The notes: generated from the sequence alone by a model not told the origin. 64,000 nt of DNA from Pelosinus sp. UFO1 (GCF_000725345.1 NZ_CP008852.1:3712001-3776000); one strand, 5' to 3'; shown: positions 1 through 7,538, counted from the first letter of the stretch. Program-made: numbers and translations.

Positions 1-22
1 AGACGAGTATATTTTTTAACAT
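1..22 (-). CDS. Start of an unidentified gene, cut by the window edge
   Basis: An ATG at 22 (minus strand) follows a strong AAAGGAGG site at 31-38 and opens a frame reading MLKNILV before the window ends. Seven residues are too few to name it; a hydrophobic first beta strand of a flavodoxin- or Rossmann-type protein would look like this. It lies 20 bases after the short ORF at 42-119 and is divergent from the HxlR gene. HxlR genes often sit beside the oxidoreductase they control, so that is a reasonable guess only. Confidence 0.4.
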
Positions 23-41
23 ATATAGATTCCTCCTTTAA

Positions 42-119
42 TTAACTCCCAATTTCTTCATTTGCATAGCCTGGAATGCTCCACAACTGTTGGGCTCCTT
101 CGATTACAGGCATTGTCAT
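42..119 (-). CDS. Short ORF (23-25 aa), unknown
   Basis: The frame encodes MTMPVIEGAQQLWSIPGYAN plus five residues and stops with TAA just before the ribosome site of the next gene. A GGAGG lies at 122-126; the second ATG (113) has the better spacing. I do not recognise the peptide. It could be a small translated ORF, a leader peptide for the next gene, or the remnant of a longer gene. It is the first ORF divergent from hxlR. Confidence 0.3.
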   Translation of the reverse strand: MTMPVIEGAQQLWSIPGYANEEIGS

Positions 120-196
120 TCCTCCTATAAGTTGTTGGTTGTTTTATCTAATTATATGTGTTACTCTTTCAATATAAAAGTATGCACTTTTGCGGT

Positions 197-225
197 AGAT
201 ACTATATACCAAGGAAGATACTATA
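197..225 (+). promoter_or_regulatory. Direct repeat upstream of the HxlR gene, possible operator
   Basis: The ten bases AGATACTATA occur twice, at 197-206 and 216-225, exactly 19 bp apart and directly before the AAAGGAG ribosome site of the HxlR gene. HxlR-type regulators usually bind repeats in the shared region with their divergent target. The repeats are seen; the operator role is inferred. Confidence 0.3.
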
Positions 226-243
226 CTAAAGGAGAGTGTCGAT

Positions 244-594
244 ATGGAAAAATGTGAGGAAATTAACTTCGATTGCCCTGTAATATATACTTTGTCTGTG
301 CTCGGTGGCAAATGGAAGTGGTTAATCATTTATATATTATCCGCGCACGGGATCTTAAGATACGGGGAGTTGAAGAGAAAACTCCCAGGTATTACTCACA
401 AAATGCTGAGCCAACAACTTAAAGAATTAGAAACTGATCAATTGATTGATCGCAAAGAATATCACCAAATTCCGCCTAAAGTTGAATACTCTTTAACCCA
501 AAAAGGAGAGACACTCGTTCCTATTTTGGACCTCATGTGTGACTGGGGCGAATTGAATTGGCCAAAGGCCAACCTTAGCTTTCCGAAGGAATAG
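244..594 (+). CDS. HxlR-family winged-helix transcriptional regulator
   Basis: The 116-residue protein has the whole HxlR (PF01638) pattern: Cys-Pro-Val near residue 15, LGGKWKWLIIYIL, then LRYGELKRKLPGITHKMLSQ as the recognition helix and the basic wing around EYHQIPPKVEYSLTQKG. The ATG at 244 follows AAAGGAG at 228-234. Family members act as dimers and often sense quinones, aldehydes or electrophiles through the N-terminal Cys, which is present here (two Cys, near residues 4 and 11). The gene is divergent from the partial gene at the left edge, its likely target. Function beyond DNA binding cannot be read. Confidence 0.9.
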   Translation: MEKCEEINFDCPVIYTLSVLGGKWKWLIIYILSAHGILRYGELKRKLPGITHKMLSQQLKELETDQLIDRKEYHQIPPKVEYSLTQKGETLVPILDLMCDWGELNWPKANLSFPKE

Positions 595-611
595 TGCATT
601 TTAAATATGGC

Positions 612-669
612 AAAAACACTAAAGAGAAACTCTGCATCTTTTTGTGCTGAGTTTCTCTTTAGTGTTTTT
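612..669 (+). terminator. Intrinsic terminator after the HxlR gene
   Basis: A perfect 21-bp stem (arms 612-632 and 649-669) with a 16-base loop carries A-rich and T-rich ends, so it can terminate from either side. It separates the HxlR gene from the convergent DJ-1/PfpI gene. Confidence 0.85.
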
Positions 670-777
670 GACTATAATAGTTTTAGATACTTTTACAACA
701 TTCTTCCTGAAAACATATTAAGTTCTAAAGATTATAACAGCTATACTATCGGCTACCAGAAAGCGAATGTGTTATAT

Positions 778-1359
778 TCATCTAAAGCCCATTGCATGTT
801 TTACAATCTCCATTTTTTCTATAGAGGTCAGCTTCTCTAAAAGTTTAAAAGCTACGCCTGAAGCAGTTTCAGGACAATAGGAGGTAATGATATTTTTATC
901 CTCGACGATAGGCTCATTTACTACATCAACACCAAATTCTTTCAACTGCTTTTGACGATATGCATCCCGCAAATGATAGGTAGTGGCTTTTCGTCCCATT
1001 AACACTCCACTTTTCCCCACGGGCAGCGCCGCTACGCAAACTGTAGCAATTATTTTTCCTTGTTTATCAAACTCACGAATAAGATTCAAAAATCGTTCAT
1101 CATAGGCTTCTTCGTAGAATCCGAATTCCTCAAACCCGCCCGGAATTGCCAAAGCGTCATAATCATTAACATTTATTTCATCAATTATTTTATCAACTAA
1201 AATTGGAATGTTAAAGGTGCTGGTTACCTCTTTTTGAAAGCCACATGTGACAACTGGCACATCAAACCCATAGTCATTTCTCGCCCATCCCATGACATCA
1301 ACAAAAACGCTGAATTCCATGGTTTCAAATCCTTTCAGCACAAACAATAATGTTTTCAT
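778..1359 (-). CDS. DJ-1/PfpI family protein
   Basis: The 193-residue protein has the DJ-1/PfpI fold markers: MKTLLFVLKGFETMEFSVF at the start, the IPGG turn near residue 72, and the nucleophile elbow ATVCVAALPVGKSGVLMGRK with the conserved Cys near residue 107, followed by the Thr-Thr-Tyr-His segment. Members include glyoxalase III/deglycase-like enzymes, chaperones and amidases, and sequence alone does not say which. The ATG at 1359 follows a GGGGGA site. It is a single gene with no operon partner, and the next gene upstream (1424-2281) is also on this strand. A second, more distant member lies at 49587-50198. Confidence 0.85.
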   Translation of the reverse strand: MKTLLFVLKGFETMEFSVFVDVMGWARNDYGFDVPVVTCGFQKEVTSTFNIPILVDKIIDEINVNDYDALAIPGGFEEFGFYEEAYDERFLNLIREFDKQGKIIATVCVAALPVGKSGVLMGRKATTYHLRDAYRQKQLKEFGVDVVNEPIVEDKNIITSYCPETASGVAFKLLEKLTSIEKMEIVKHAMGFR

Positions 1360-1423
1360 TGAATCTCCCCCATAAATGATAAATTGCCATCTTTAAAATA
1401 TACGATTCCCTCCCTGGGGTTTT

Positions 1424-2281
1424 CTATAAGCTCTCTTTTATAGCTCCAATTTCACTTAAGAAATTTACAACATGTGAATACCAGTTATCACGAGCATGCA
1501 CAAACGAACTATGACCATCTATTCCAGATGTTGGTAATGAAATGAACCTTGCTTGCCCGCCATTACCTACATAGACGTTTACCATTGCTTGAGCAAGAGA
1601 CGGTCCAAAGTAATGATCATTCACTGAATATAGCCATATCGTAGGCACCCTTGAAGTTTTCCCATAATGAGCCATCGAATTAATTAAGTTTTTCTCATCG
1701 CGTACTAAGTCTGGGGCATAAGACCCCCTCCCACCAGCGAAGTTTACAATCCCAATAACACCATCAATATGTAGCGCCCCTGCAGCAATCACAGAATGCC
1801 CTCCTGTAGATTGCCCTAATAAAACGATTCTCTTGCTGTCGACATACTGCTTAGTTTTCATATATTCAACAGTAGCGCTAATATCTTTTGCCGCTTCTAA
1901 CCCTGATTTAGTATAATTACGCGTCCCATCTGCATAAACCTTGTTTTCAACATATTCCCCTTCCGAACTACCGAAACCTCGACGTACAACAAATACTACT
2001 GTAAATCCTAAGTTAGCAAATGTCTCACACTGATTTTTATATCCAACCGAAGCGTTTGTTTTTGCCCTGTCTTCAGCAAGACGGGGTGTTCCATGGTTAA
2101 TCACCAGTAGAGGAAACGGTCCCTCTCCGACTGGTTTGTAAATCTTTGCATCTAACTGAAACGTTTTATTTTCTACTGTAAGTGGAATCTTAACCAACTC
2201 CGTTTCAAGAGCAGCAGCAAAGACTATTCCTTGAATACAAATCAGTACAATCAAAACTAGCAATACAATTCTTTTTTTCAA
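1424..2281 (-). CDS. Exported alpha/beta hydrolase (dienelactone hydrolase-like)
   Basis: The nucleophile elbow GQSTGGHSV, an HGTP oxyanion loop and a late IDGHSSF stretch supplying the likely catalytic His mark an alpha/beta-hydrolase. I chose the TTG at 2281. It follows GGGAGAG with good spacing and gives MKKRIVLLVLIVLICIQGIV, a clean signal peptide or N-terminal anchor ending near AAALE. A longer frame opens at a GTG at 2332 but would put 17 charged residues before the signal and has a weaker ribosome site. The enzyme probably acts in the periplasm; the substrate is unknown. Confidence 0.75.
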   Translation of the reverse strand: MKKRIVLLVLIVLICIQGIVFAAALETELVKIPLTVENKTFQLDAKIYKPVGEGPFPLLVINHGTPRLAEDRAKTNASVGYKNQCETFANLGFTVVFVVRRGFGSSEGEYVENKVYADGTRNYTKSGLEAAKDISATVEYMKTKQYVDSKRIVLLGQSTGGHSVIAAGALHIDGVIGIVNFAGGRGSYAPDLVRDEKNLINSMAHYGKTSRVPTIWLYSVNDHYFGPSLAQAMVNVYVGNGGQARFISLPTSGIDGHSSFVHARDNWYSHVVNFLSEIGAIKESL

Positions 2282-2525
2282 AAAAACACTCTCCCTATAA
2301 ATAGCGTTTCCTTTTTTATCATCTTTGTCCACATATTACAATAATCCTTCTTTATCAGTCATACTTATTTTATATCTTATCGTCTACGTGTGTTATTAAT
2401 CGGATCCATTAATATATATCTTTGGATAGATGAAAAAATTTTCAAAGTACAGTATTATACAAGAAGGTTAATTTAAAATGTTATGTAATATCTAAAGTTA
2501 ATTGAAATATAGAGGGGGCACTTCT

Positions 2526-3266
2526 TTGGGGATTTACAATGAACTACTTGAATCGAGTCCAGAATTATCAATCATAGAAATCCTCCACCTAAGTTGGAAA
2601 ATATTCAAAAAAAATATAGGCCCTATTATAGCAATTTCTTTTGCAATGTCACTACCATATTCAATTTCTCATGGAACTGTCAAAGACTACCATAGTTTTA
2701 ATTTCCTTGATGTTTTTTTGTTTGTAGTTGGATTTATCTCCCACATTATAGGATCATGTGCACTGATTCAATTTATTGCAGATATTGTATATAATAAAGC
2801 CATCAATTGGACAATAATAATGAGCTTCGCGCGTGCAAAATCTTCTACCGCCGCGATAACTTACGCAATATTTATGTTGAGAATCTTGCTTCTTGGTTTG
2901 CTTTTTGTCATCCCCGGAATCATCTATACTATATTATATATATTTACATTAGAAGCTGTTGTCTTGCGAGGCCTTCGAGGAATGAAAGCCCTAAAATATA
3001 GTAAAGAGTTGGTGAAAGGATATTGGTGGCGTGTATTTAGCTCATTATTATTAATAAAGGGCATAGAGATATTGTTTGCCTACATATTTAAAACTTATTT
3101 TACATATCTATCTTTTTATTTTCTTTTGGGACCAGTTTTTAAAGGGTTTGAAGTAGTTTTCACCCTCTTGCTATTTGTGCGGCTGGAACAACTCAATAAT
3201 CTCGCCCCCGGCACCATTGAGACCAAATCCTTTACAAACGATTCTCCTTTGAGCAGAGAAGAATAG
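2526..3266 (+). CDS. Multi-pass membrane protein of unknown function
   Basis: The protein (246 aa) has about five or six hydrophobic segments and no catalytic motif. The stretch LKYSKELVKGYWWRVFSSLL resembles the repeated region of GPDPase_memb/DUF975-type membrane proteins, a family without a clear function. I chose the TTG at 2526 because GAGGGGG lies 8 bases before it; an upstream TTG at 2502 lacks a site. It is monocistronic, with its own terminator at 3294-3333. Confidence 0.65.
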   Translation: MGIYNELLESSPELSIIEILHLSWKIFKKNIGPIIAISFAMSLPYSISHGTVKDYHSFNFLDVFLFVVGFISHIIGSCALIQFIADIVYNKAINWTIIMSFARAKSSTAAITYAIFMLRILLLGLLFVIPGIIYTILYIFTLEAVVLRGLRGMKALKYSKELVKGYWWRVFSSLLLIKGIEILFAYIFKTYFTYLSFYFLLGPVFKGFEVVFTLLLFVRLEQLNNLAPGTIETKSFTNDSPLSREE

Positions 3267-3293
3267 GCCAACATCCCTAAAAAACCATTAAGC

Positions 3294-3334
3294 AATAGCC
3301 ATAACTCACTTAAAAAGTAAGTTATGGCTATTTT
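3294..3334 (+). terminator. Intrinsic terminator of the membrane-protein gene
   Basis: The arms AATAGCCATAACTCACTT (3294-3311) and its near-perfect complement ending at 3333 are followed by TTTTCTCTT. Confidence 0.85.
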
Positions 3335-3415
3335 CTCTTAAGTTAAAGTTTATTATTGCCCAATTTTTGCCGAAGGACTTATTAATATCGAAAAAGGATC
3401 TAATATAATATTACC

Positions 3416-3452
3416 GTTCTCCTGCAAGGCTAGGCTGCTTTGCAGGAGTTTT
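3416..3452 (+). repeat. Hairpin repeat, copy 1
   Basis: Copy of the window-wide palindromic element: CTCCTGCAA and TTTGCAGGAG flank the loop GGCTAGGCTGC. It stands 140 bp after the terminator of the membrane-protein gene and 110 bp before pssA. Confidence 0.9.
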
Positions 3453-3560
3453 ATACTTTTTCCAGAATATGTTACGCTATATTGAAGTGCCTGGGAAACT
3501 TAATCGTTCTCGTGATTTAAGTGAAATATGTGGCAATTCACCTTTAAAGGAGTGGTTACT

Positions 3561-4082
3561 GTGACAATCATAATAAAAAGTGCTATACCGAATTCATTGA
3601 CTCTTGCCAATTTAGGGTGTGGCATAATGTCTATCATGATGCTATTTCAAGTAAATTACATATGGTCTTGCTTTTTTATATTATTAGCATGTCTCGCGGA
3701 CCGGTATGATGGACTCGTTGCTAGACGTCTAAATGTATCAAGTGAATTAGGAAAAGAGCTTGATTCTCTAGCCGATTTAATTTCTTTTGGCGTTGCCCCT
3801 TCTATTCTTGCTTTTAATCTTTATGGATTTTCCCAATTGGGGATTTGGGGATATATATTGGTATTATTATTCCCAATGGCTGGTGCTTATAGATTAGCTA
3901 GATTCAACGTGACTGAATTTGACGGAGAATTTTATGGTATTCCTATAACTTTTGCTGGTATGTTTATGGCCCTATACTGCCTAGCTACAATAAACTTCTT
4001 ATTACCTTTAGGAATTACTGTAATATTAATAATTACTTTATCTTATCTTATGGTCTGCAAACGCAAATTTAAAAAATTCTAA
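3561..4082 (+). CDS. pssA: CDP-diacylglycerol--serine O-phosphatidyltransferase
   Basis: The CDP-alcohol phosphotransferase signature D-x2-DG-x2-AR-x8-G-x3-D-x3-D is complete in DRYDGLVARR followed by GKELDSLADL, and the N-terminus (IPNSLTLANLGCG) is typical of PssA. The enzyme makes phosphatidylserine from CDP-diacylglycerol and serine in the inner membrane, the step before phosphatidylethanolamine. About 173 residues with several membrane helices is usual for the Firmicute type. I chose the GTG at 3561, 8 bases after AAAGGAG; the ATG at 3528 has no site. The usual partner psd is not next to it here. Confidence 0.88.
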   Translation: MTIIIKSAIPNSLTLANLGCGIMSIMMLFQVNYIWSCFFILLACLADRYDGLVARRLNVSSELGKELDSLADLISFGVAPSILAFNLYGFSQLGIWGYILVLLFPMAGAYRLARFNVTEFDGEFYGIPITFAGMFMALYCLATINFLLPLGITVILIITLSYLMVCKRKFKKF

Positions 4083-4102
4083 AAAGTAAATTCACTGTAA
4101 AA

Positions 4103-4254
4103 GGTGGCCAAGAGTGTGAGTACTGTTTTCGGTTATATGCAATGTGATGTAAAATCACCTGTTAATGCAGTCAAATTAGGTATTAACGGGATACATCTGT
4201 CCTTTTCTAAACAACTTCATACCGAAAAACAGCTACCAGAAACTCTTGGCAACC
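4103..4254 (+). ncRNA. Structured multi-branch leader RNA, unidentified riboswitch candidate
   Basis: Four nested or branched helices can be drawn by eye. The outer stem pairs 4103-4115 with 4242-4254 (12 of 13 pairs). An inner stem pairs CTGTTTTCGGT (4123-4133) with 4221-4232 through one bulge. Inside these are hairpins 4144-4148/4154-4158 and 4159-4166/4182-4189. Two terminator hairpins and a strong AGGAGG follow, the layout of a transcription-terminating riboswitch. The gene behind it is a deleted MATE efflux gene. Guanidine-IV (mepA) RNAs control MATE genes, but I could not match the sequence to that or any other class. Confidence 0.6.
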
Positions 4255-4291
4255 TATAAAGTACGGCAACTAGTGTATCTTCTTGCCATAT

Positions 4292-4320
4292 ACAGAAAAG
4301 TTATTACTCTTTTCTGTCTT
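4292..4320 (+). terminator. First terminator-like hairpin in the MATE leader
   Basis: ACAGAAAAG (4292-4300) pairs perfectly with CTTTTCTGT (4309-4317). The T-run after it is weak (CTTTAAAT), so it may be part of the expression platform rather than a full terminator. Confidence 0.55.
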
Positions 4321-4334
4321 TAAATACTTACTAC

Positions 4335-4363
4335 AAAGACGCCGGTTGTTCGGCGTCTTTTTA
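4335..4363 (+). terminator. Strong intrinsic terminator in the MATE leader
   Basis: AAAGACGCCG (4335-4344) and CGGCGTCTTT (4351-4360) form a perfect 10-bp stem with a six-base loop and TTT tail. It lies only 10 bases before the AGGAGG at 4371-4376, the position expected for conditional termination in a 5' leader. Confidence 0.85.
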
Positions 4364-4383
4364 CTTTCACAGGAGGAAATAAT

Positions 4384-4664
4384 ATGAAATAAATAATCAG
4401 TTACAAAAAAATTGGTGGGCTAGCTTCCCGATTATTATTTCAGACACTCGATTTATCCTTTATGAAGGATTGGTATCTGCTTATCTCGTATTTCTACCAT
4501 TGGCATATCTGTTGGCTGTAAAATTAGGCTACGGGGTGTACGGAGGTTATTTTGCCTTTTTATTATGGTGCATTACGGATTGCACAGCGCTTACCATTAG
4601 GTTTTATCTACAAAAAGGCTGGCGACAAAATCCACCACATACTAAAAGGAAAAATGCAACTTAA
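4384..4664 (+). pseudogene. Internally deleted MATE efflux transporter remnant
   Basis: AGGAGG at 4371 precedes ATG AAA TAA at 4384, a dead start. One base out of frame, an open frame continues with INNQLQKNWWASFPIII, which looks like a MATE N-terminus. It then runs straight into SDTRFILYEGLVSAYLVF and on to the C-terminal helices (GYGVYGGYFAF, RFYLQKGW) typical of the last MATE segment. About 340 middle residues are missing. This suggests one internal deletion plus a frameshift close to the start. The downstream piece from the TTG at 4470 (64 aa) is too short to transport anything. Confidence 0.7.
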
Positions 4665-4703
4665 TAGAAGTTCTAGCCACTATAACCAAAGCTTTTTTAG
4701 AAC

Positions 4704-4797
4704 TACTCCATGTATCTGATAACATGGAGTATGTTATAATAATGATTGAATATGCAGTTTGCGTGGAACAATAGTCTTTCGATTGTAGACTGCATAT
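4704..4797 (+). promoter_or_regulatory. Two stem-loops at the head of the rsgA leader
   Basis: TACTCCATGT (4704-4713) pairs perfectly with ACATGGAGTA (4722-4731). ATATGCAGT (4750-4758) pairs with ACTGCATAT (4789-4797), and an inner stem pairs 4768-4772 with 4782-4786. A TATAAT lies at 4735-4740, but no convincing -35 is seen, so the first palindrome could instead be an operator overlapping the promoter. Part of the long regulatory leader of the rsgA gene. Confidence 0.5.
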
Positions 4798-4820
4798 GAT
4801 TGACGAAAGGAGTTGTTATT

Positions 4821-4877
4821 ATGTTTAACAATAATATAGCGGGGATTGTAACAAGATGGGAGGTGCGTACAAAATAA
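4821..4877 (+). CDS. 18-aa leader peptide upstream of rsgA
   Basis: ATG at 4821 follows AAAGGAG with good spacing and encodes MFNNNIAGIVTRWEVRTK, then TAA. The ORF is placed so that codons 13-15 contain GGGAGGT, the first arm of the downstream attenuator (4858-4864). A strong ribosome site, short length and overlap with a switchable hairpin are typical of regulatory leader peptides. No homologue is recalled. Confidence 0.6.
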   Translation: MFNNNIAGIVTRWEVRTK

Positions 4878-4925
4878 TTTAGTGTATAGACCTCCCAAAA
4901 GCTTATGTTACAAAACTTTTGGAGG
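4858..4925 (+). promoter_or_regulatory. Mutually exclusive hairpins masking the rsgA ribosome site
   Basis: Arm 1 (GGGAGGT, 4858-4864) can pair with arm 2 (ACCTCCC, 4890-4896). Arm 2 extended (4891-4901) can instead pair with arm 3 (CTTTTGGAGG, 4916-4925), with one bulged C. Arm 3 contains the rsgA ribosome site. The two pairings cannot coexist, so rsgA translation should depend on whether a ribosome occupies arm 1 in the leader ORF. Confidence 0.7.
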
Positions 4926-4933
4926 ATATAAAA

Positions 4934-6022
4934 ATGAGTAAAATAGATATGAGTAATTTAGGATTCAGCCAAAGATTTATTACCGAGTCAACATTATATG
5001 ACAATCTCTATGTGGGTCGTATAATTTCCCAATACAAAGACTTATACAAGGTTGTAACAGGAAGTGGTGAGGTAACTGCTTCTATTTCCGGGAAGTTTCG
5101 TTTTGCTGTCAAAACCTCATCGGATTACCCTGCAGTTGGTGACTTCGCTATGCTCGACCGAAATGACGACATCGGCGGAAATGCAATTATTCACCACATT
5201 CTGACAAGAAAAAGCGCTTTTATTAGAAAGGCTGCGGGGACATCAAATGAGGAACAGGTGGTAGCATCAAATATTGATACGGTTTTTATCTGTATGTCGC
5301 TTAATAATGATTTTAATCTCCGTAGGTTAGAACGCTATCTTGGTGTTGCCTGGGACAGTCGAGCAATTCCGGTTATCGTCCTTACTAAGGCTGACTTATG
5401 TGATAATCTCCCTGAAAAGTTGGTAAAACTTGATGCTGTTGCCTGTGGTGTTGATGTGCTTGTTACTTCTAGTATGAATCAAGATGGATTCTTATCTGTC
5501 AATAATTATATTGGAAGCGGCAAAACTATTGCATTTATCGGCTCATCTGGTGTTGGGAAATCAACCTTGATCAATAAGCTCATGGGCAAAAACGCCCTTG
5601 AAACTCAAGAAATAAGAAATGATGATAAAGGCAGGCATACTACTACCAGACGGGAACTCATTATTCTTCCAAGCGGCGGCGTCGTTATTGATACCCCGGG
5701 GATGAGAGAACTTGGGGTTGAAAGTGCTGACCTATCAAAAACTTTTTCCGATATAGATGACCTTTCAACAGAGTGTAAATTTCATGATTGCACTCATACG
5801 AATGAGCCCAATTGTGCGGTACAAAAGGCCATAAACGATGGCTTATTATCTAATGAGCGGCTCGCAAATTATGTAAAGCTAAAAAAAGAGGCTAAGTATG
5901 AGGGCTTAAATTCTAAGCAGATTGAAGCTGAAAAGATTTCCACCATGTTCGCTGAAACAGGCGGAATGAAAAATGCACGAAAGTTTATCAAAGAGAAAAA
6001 CAACAAAAGACGGGGTTTTTAA
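4934..6022 (+). CDS. rsgA: RsgA-type ribosome small-subunit GTPase
   Basis: The circularly permuted GTPase order is clear: G4 (VLTKADLCD) comes before G1 (GSSGVGKSTLINKL) and G3 (DTPGMRELG), then the zinc-binding CKFHDCTHTNEPNC. An OB-like N-terminal domain precedes them. RsgA checks late 30S maturation and is released on GTP hydrolysis. This copy, with the N-terminus MSKIDMSNLGFSQRF and about 362 residues, resembles the accessory long type often found as a second paralogue. The ATG at 4934 follows GGAGG at 4921. Its attenuator leader is unusual for a housekeeping GTPase and suggests induction under ribosome stress. Confidence 0.9.
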   Translation: MSKIDMSNLGFSQRFITESTLYDNLYVGRIISQYKDLYKVVTGSGEVTASISGKFRFAVKTSSDYPAVGDFAMLDRNDDIGGNAIIHHILTRKSAFIRKAAGTSNEEQVVASNIDTVFICMSLNNDFNLRRLERYLGVAWDSRAIPVIVLTKADLCDNLPEKLVKLDAVACGVDVLVTSSMNQDGFLSVNNYIGSGKTIAFIGSSGVGKSTLINKLMGKNALETQEIRNDDKGRHTTTRRELIILPSGGVVIDTPGMRELGVESADLSKTFSDIDDLSTECKFHDCTHTNEPNCAVQKAINDGLLSNERLANYVKLKKEAKYEGLNSKQIEAEKISTMFAETGGMKNARKFIKEKNNKRRGF

Positions 6023-6042
6023 AATCACATACTTCCTTTGAA

Positions 6043-6082
6043 ACAAACTCCTGCAAGGCTAGGCCGCTTTGCAGGAGTTTGT
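6043..6082 (+). repeat. Hairpin repeat, copy 2
   Basis: ACAAACTCCTGCAA and TTTGCAGGAGTTTGT flank GGCTAGGCCGC. It lies between the convergent rsgA and porin genes, 20 bp past rsgA and 30 bp past the porin stop, and probably terminates both. Confidence 0.9.
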
Positions 6083-6113
6083 CATATATATTATTTTTAC
6101 ATTCCCTAGAATA

Positions 6114-7433
6114 TTAGAATTTGTAACTAAGATTAGTTATAAAATACTGCCGAGCATCTCTACTATTTCCAGCATAATTTTTCATATCACCATAACTCAC
6201 ATGAAGTAGTGCGCCTTTTAATGGAACATAATCTACAGCATACTCAATGCCTTGAATATCATTCATAGCATTGACCTCCATAGCGAAAGTAGCATCTGCT
6301 GTACTCCAGTACTCAGGATCAAATCCATTTCCAGCTTTTTTGTAAGTTACGCTAGTATCCCAAGAACCTACTTTTTTGCGGTCAGCCTGTCTAAATGTCA
6401 CACCGGTCATCCATGCTTTCGTCTTGCTAACATCATTTTTACCATATTCACCAACGACTGCGAGATTTTTTAAACCATTGTAGCCAAAGCCAACTGTCCA
6501 AGCTTTGTACTCGGCAGCCTCATACTTCGGCTTAGCAACGATTTCACCATAATGAGGTTTATTAGGATTGTTTTGAATTACCTGGTCAACCCCTGTATTA
6601 TTATAGTTGGAATCCTTTAAGTATGATGCTGTGATATCTAGATCCTTCGTTACATTGGTGGTAATATCAGTAAAGAAGTATTTTTTCTTGTCCCCTGCAC
6701 GAGCATAACCTACTTGGCCTTTTACCTTACTGCCAAAATCAAGCTTTGCACCATCCCAGTTGGAATCAGTATCTACCAGCAACCCCTTCCCCAATGCTAG
6801 AGGCATTCTGCCAAACATTACACCAACATCACCCATTTTGCCTGTCACATACGACAAATTGATCTTCGTAATAGAACTTCCACTATCATCATTTCCATCA
6901 TAGGAAGTAATATTATTACTATTGACAAAACGGGTATTAAACTTCCACGTATCACCTAAATCAACACCAACAACAAATCTTGTTCTAAAGTTTACGTCAT
7001 CAGAACTGCCTTTCGTATGCTCATAGCGAAAACGAGTGTCACCAGTTATTGTAACCTTTTCAGGCGCAGCGGCAACAGCAGGTGTTACGGTCTTAGGAGC
7101 GGTCGCAGCAGCATATACTCCCAGATTAGTAAGTTCCCCCTTGAATTCTACGGCTAATTTATCAATGGTTGCTTTTTGTTCAGCGCTTGCTTTCTCCTCA
7201 TTGGCTAGTGCTTTACCAACAAACGTAGCCAATTCATAACGAGTATAGGTTTGACTTTTGCTAAAATTAATGTCTCTATAGCCTTCAAAAACGCCAGCTT
7301 TGACTAGGTTTCCAATTGCATCATAAGTCCAGTTCGTTGTAGGAACAAGCTCGAAAGGATTCGCGGCAAAAGCTGTTGCGGACATACTCAACAACGCTCC
7401 TAAGACTACTGTTTTTAATATTTTGTTTCTCAT
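6114..7433 (-). CDS. SLH-domain outer membrane porin (OmpM-like)
   Basis: The 439-residue protein has a signal peptide (MRNKILKTVVLGALLSMSAT, cleaved after AFA), one SLH domain at about residues 25-85 (NWTYDAIGNLVKAGVFEGY, then YTRYELATFVGKAL), a short linker, and a long beta-rich part ending in NLSYKF with terminal Phe. In Negativicutes the SLH domain tethers the outer membrane to polyamine-decorated peptidoglycan while the barrel forms a diffusion pore. It lies 105 bp after oppF with no terminator between, so it may be co-transcribed with the peptide importer. Confidence 0.88.
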   Translation of the reverse strand: MRNKILKTVVLGALLSMSATAFAANPFELVPTTNWTYDAIGNLVKAGVFEGYRDINFSKSQTYTRYELATFVGKALANEEKASAEQKATIDKLAVEFKGELTNLGVYAAATAPKTVTPAVAAAPEKVTITGDTRFRYEHTKGSSDDVNFRTRFVVGVDLGDTWKFNTRFVNSNNITSYDGNDDSGSSITKINLSYVTGKMGDVGVMFGRMPLALGKGLLVDTDSNWDGAKLDFGSKVKGQVGYARAGDKKKYFFTDITTNVTKDLDITASYLKDSNYNNTGVDQVIQNNPNKPHYGEIVAKPKYEAAEYKAWTVGFGYNGLKNLAVVGEYGKNDVSKTKAWMTGVTFRQADRKKVGSWDTSVTYKKAGNGFDPEYWSTADATFAMEVNAMNDIQGIEYAVDYVPLKGALLHVSYGDMKNYAGNSRDARQYFITNLSYKF

Positions 7434-7538
7434 ATTCCACTCTCCATCTTTTTTGTTAAACGCTTTATGAATACCTTATAAGTTCGTGAGCTACACTCCT
7501 TGGTAAACATCACCCCCTCTACGTTCTCATATGCAAGA

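Noticed and set aside
607-840. 77-aa plus-strand ORF after the HxlR gene
   Set aside because: Its first third is the terminator hairpin and it overlaps the DJ-1 gene on the other strand; no ribosome site.
4103-4254. Cobalamin, SAM, TPP, FMN, lysine or T-box riboswitch
   Set aside because: None of the conserved core motifs of these classes that I know could be found in the sequence.
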